DNA from: Rhizobium sp. BT04
Lineage (GTDB): Bacteria; Pseudomonadota; Alphaproteobacteria; Rhizobiales; Rhizobiaceae
Direction of reading: 5' to 3'
DNA: 64,000 nt
Assembly: GCF_030053135.1 (NCBI RefSeq)
Contig: NZ_CP125653.1
Span: 186,001-250,000 of the forward strand
Within the stretch, counting starts at the first letter, position 1, and every line of letters begins with the position of its first letter. The position numbers and the translations under genes were made by a program. This document shows, one piece after another, positions 62,229 to 64,000 of the stretch. Below the pieces are notes generated by a model that worked only from the letters and a program-made list of their open reading frames with translations, did not search any database and was not told the DNA's origin.

Positions 62229-63260
62229 CTATCGCCAGCGTGGTTGGGCTAACGAAGGCGCTGTGCTCAATTCCCTCTGTCTCTTACGTGCGTTAAAGTC
62301 ACGCACCGTGGAAACAGGGCCCGTCAGGTCGATTGCTCCCTCTACTTCGAAAACGCGCTCAAATTTAGAGGAACGCGCTTCAACCAGCAGATCGTCCAGG
62401 AAGTCGATTGCAGGCGCGAACCCTAAACACATGTGACGGCCACTGCCGAACGTAACCCCAAGGGCTTCGCGCTTATTGTTCTTTTCTAAGAGCGCACCGT
62501 TACACCGTAGCACGTCGATACCCACCCACCTGGGTTGTTCCTGTTCATCAGGATATAGTCTGTTGATGAAGCGGAAAGGCGGCATCTTCCCAAGGGCATC
62601 GAGGAGAAACCTCTCGCGTTCGGGACGAGACAGATCCCTGCCCGCTTCCAGTTCAGCGGCTCGATATAGTACGCTGGTCGCTGCGGCGATCATCGGCGTG
62701 TAGGAATCGATCAGTAGGTTCATGATCGCTCCTACGTCATTTCCTCGACGTATTAGAGCGCCTACCAATCCATCCGAAGCAAAACGTTCGGACCCAAAGA
62801 AATTATCGATGTAGGACAACGCTTTCGCTGCTTCATCGACCTTAGTGTAATCATGGAATATTACCAGTTCGATCAGCGGATCGGACATTTGCATCAATTC
62901 CAGATCCGCCTCTAGGCTGACGCCGAAATACATCGAGTGCCAGCGTAAGACTGCCATCATCAGATCGTCAGCGGTTATGCGATCTCTCCTAAAGAGTTCA
63001 GCTAGACTCGCGCGAACCATGTCACGCTGCTTGTATTCGTAGCTGCTGATACTTTCCAACAGCCTCTTCCTGACAGCCAAGTGCCTCTCGCCGTCGTTGT
63101 ACATGGGCCATTGCTGAAAAAAGCGCTCGACCTGGGCCGCAACCAATGGGTCTATGCGTGCAATCTTGTCGTAATCTTCTCGTTTCCTGTTCGCTATCGC
63201 ATGGGGGCAACCCAAAATTCTGGTAGCCTCATCAAACGTACTGACGATCCTTTTTTCCAC
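62229..63260 (-). CDS. Short divergent cytochrome P450
   Basis: The 343-residue protein has the heme-thiolate loop 'FGSGRHMCLG' (Cys278) and an N-terminal P450-like region ('FFQQWPMYNDGERHLAVRKRLLESIS'). It is about 50 residues shorter than usual bacterial P450s. Where the K-helix ExxR should precede the PP motif the sequence reads 'DALGKMPP' (221-228), so the otherwise near-universal Glu and Arg are replaced. A GTG start follows GAGGGGAG. It is 12 bases after an MFS gene. The substrate is unknown. Confidence 0.8.
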   Translation of the reverse strand: MEKRIVSTFDEATRILGCPHAIANRKREDYDKIARIDPLVAAQVERFFQQWPMYNDGERHLAVRKRLLESISSYEYKQRDMVRASLAELFRRDRITADDLMMAVLRWHSMYFGVSLEADLELMQMSDPLIELVIFHDYTKVDEAAKALSYIDNFFGSERFASDGLVGALIRRGNDVGAIMNLLIDSYTPMIAAATSVLYRAAELEAGRDLSRPERERFLLDALGKMPPFRFINRLYPDEQEQPRWVGIDVLRCNGALLEKNNKREALGVTFGSGRHMCLGFAPAIDFLDDLLVEARSSKFERVFEVEGAIDLTGPVSTVRDFNARKRQRELSTAPSLAQPRWR

Positions 63261-63272
63261 AATGCTCCCCTC

Positions 63273-64000
63273 TTAACTGCGTTGGCTTCTAAGGCGCGAG
63301 TTGCGTGCATATTCGGTGGACATCGCGGCTACCCCAATCACGACGACGAGAGCCGCGAAGGCGAAGACCGAACGGTAGTTGAAGCTCGCCGCGTACCCGA
63401 ACAGAACAGCGCTTGCGGCGGTGGCAGTGACTGAGACGACGTCGATCAGCGAAGTGGAAAGGCCGAGGCGTCCCGGTATCACTTCCTGCAAATACCCTAT
63501 CGAGACGGAAATGAGGCAGGCAGCCGCTACGCCGTTCAAGATCTGTAGGCCAAGCAATTGAATGGGCGTGGCAACTACCGAGACGAGGAGGAGGTAGATG
63601 GCAAACAAGAGCGCTGAAAACGCAATTACCGCTACTTTGCCGTAACGACCTGCCAAAGTCCCCCAGAAAATGATTAGGGGCACCTCAACCAGCGCCGGAA
63701 TAGAGACCGCGTAGCCGACGTCGCTTGCGGTCCCTTTTAGGTCGTTCAAGACAAACAACGGGATCGCCATACCGGAAAGCGTCAGCCCTACCCGGATACA
63801 AATCATTCCCAACACGCCAAGCCAGACGTCACGCACTGTTTCCCAATTGATGGGCTGCGGAGGCGTCGGCTTCGTTTGCGTATCCCTTAGATCGTTGGCT
63901 CGATTCGAAAACCAGATGCATCCGAAAATCGCCGCCACGAGTGTGTATAATGCCGGAACCAGCAGCAGAATAGAGTAAGCGGAGTACTTTGCGATAACGA
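63273..64000 (-). CDS. MFS transporter, SET-like (partial, 5' end outside the window)
   Basis: The reading frame is open from the stop at 63273 through the window edge. It encodes at least seven hydrophobic segments, with 'NDLKGTASDVGYAVSIPALVEVPLIIFWGTLAGRYGK' corresponding to the central MFS loop of the second half. It resembles SetA-type sugar efflux pumps. It is the upstream partner of the P450 and may export the product or import its substrate. Confidence 0.78.
   Translation of the reverse strand, partial: VIAKYSAYSILLLVPALYTLVAAIFGCIWFSNRANDLRDTQTKPTPPQPINWETVRDVWLGVLGMICIRVGLTLSGMAIPLFVLNDLKGTASDVGYAVSIPALVEVPLIIFWGTLAGRYGKVAVIAFSALLFAIYLLLVSVVATPIQLLGLQILNGVAAACLISVSIGYLQEVIPGRLGLSTSLIDVVSVTATAASAVLFGYAASFNYRSVFAFAALVVVIGVAAMSTEYARNSRLRSQRS

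Noticed and set aside
1-64000. tRNA, rRNA, integrase, transposase or phage genes
   Set aside because: I found no cloverleaf-like segment, rRNA stretch, or recognisable transposase or integrase. The lower-G+C ends are judged as transfer by composition only, and no insertion borders could be defined.

Overview
The window is 64 kb of high-G+C alphaproteobacterial DNA that reads as Rhizobium or a close relative. The signs are a RIME-like intergenic repeat, a long AT-rich intergenic palindrome of a type I associate with rhizobia, DUF1127 and DUF6481 small proteins, kduI/kduD, a D-TA/MlrC/RidA/RpiR cluster, and a minCDE operon lying among catabolic genes. In Rhizobiaceae minCDE is typically carried on a megaplasmid or chromid (for example pSymB), so this is probably an extrachromosomal replicon. 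This placement is inference; no replication genes are in the window.

Layout. 0-2.5 kb: the end of a sugar ABC ATPase gene, then a lower-G+C gene for one protein joining an ABC/OLD-type ATPase, a TOPRIM/DUF4435-like domain and a gamma-glutamylcyclotransferase-like domain; it resembles a fused PARIS anti-phage effector. 2.8-10.7 kb: a D-threonine-aldolase-like PLP enzyme, an MlrC-type M81 peptidase, an NTF2-like protein, then RidA, RpiR, SDR, an MFS exporter and a ROK regulator. 10.7-13.1 kb: an MDR reductase, an SDR and an HxlR regulator. 13.2-20.7 kb: a six-gene operon of a peptide-type ABC importer and a GH20 hexosaminidase, probably for chito-oligosaccharides. 21-24 kb: a DHA2 exporter, an L,D-transpeptidase and a small secreted protein. 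24.4-30.3 kb: a GH94-type phosphorylase, a FadR-type regulator, and kduD-kduI for unsaturated uronates. 30.5-31.1 kb: a RIME-like repeat, then a DUF1127 gene followed by five hairpins, four with a CCUCCUCCC loop and one with a CCUCCC loop, which I read as a CcsR/cuckoo-type small RNA locus ending in an intrinsic terminator. 31.3-34.9 kb: an exonuclease, an amine oxidase and an aldo-keto reductase. 35-39.4 kb: an APC permease divergent from a DUF1989-GcvT protein that matches trimethylamine N-oxide demethylase (Tdm). 39.6-43.4 kb: csp, two small charged proteins, minCDE and a PAS/MCP-tip protein.

43.5-61.2 kb is the main pathway. It encodes trimethylamine monooxygenase (tmm), the dimethylamine monooxygenase set (dmmDABC), purU, gamma-glutamylmethylamide synthetase (gmaS), N-methylglutamate synthase (mgsABC), two regulators, and a soxBDAG/mgdABCD-type methylglutamate or sarcosine dehydrogenase. 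With the nearby tdm this encodes a complete predicted route: TMA to TMAO to DMA to MMA to gamma-glutamylmethylamide to N-methylglutamate to glutamate. Methyl groups leave as formaldehyde or methylene-THF, and PurU can release formate from formyl-THF. 61.5-64 kb has visibly lower G+C and carries a MOSC protein, a short divergent cytochrome P450 and a partial SET-like MFS transporter; it looks horizontally acquired.
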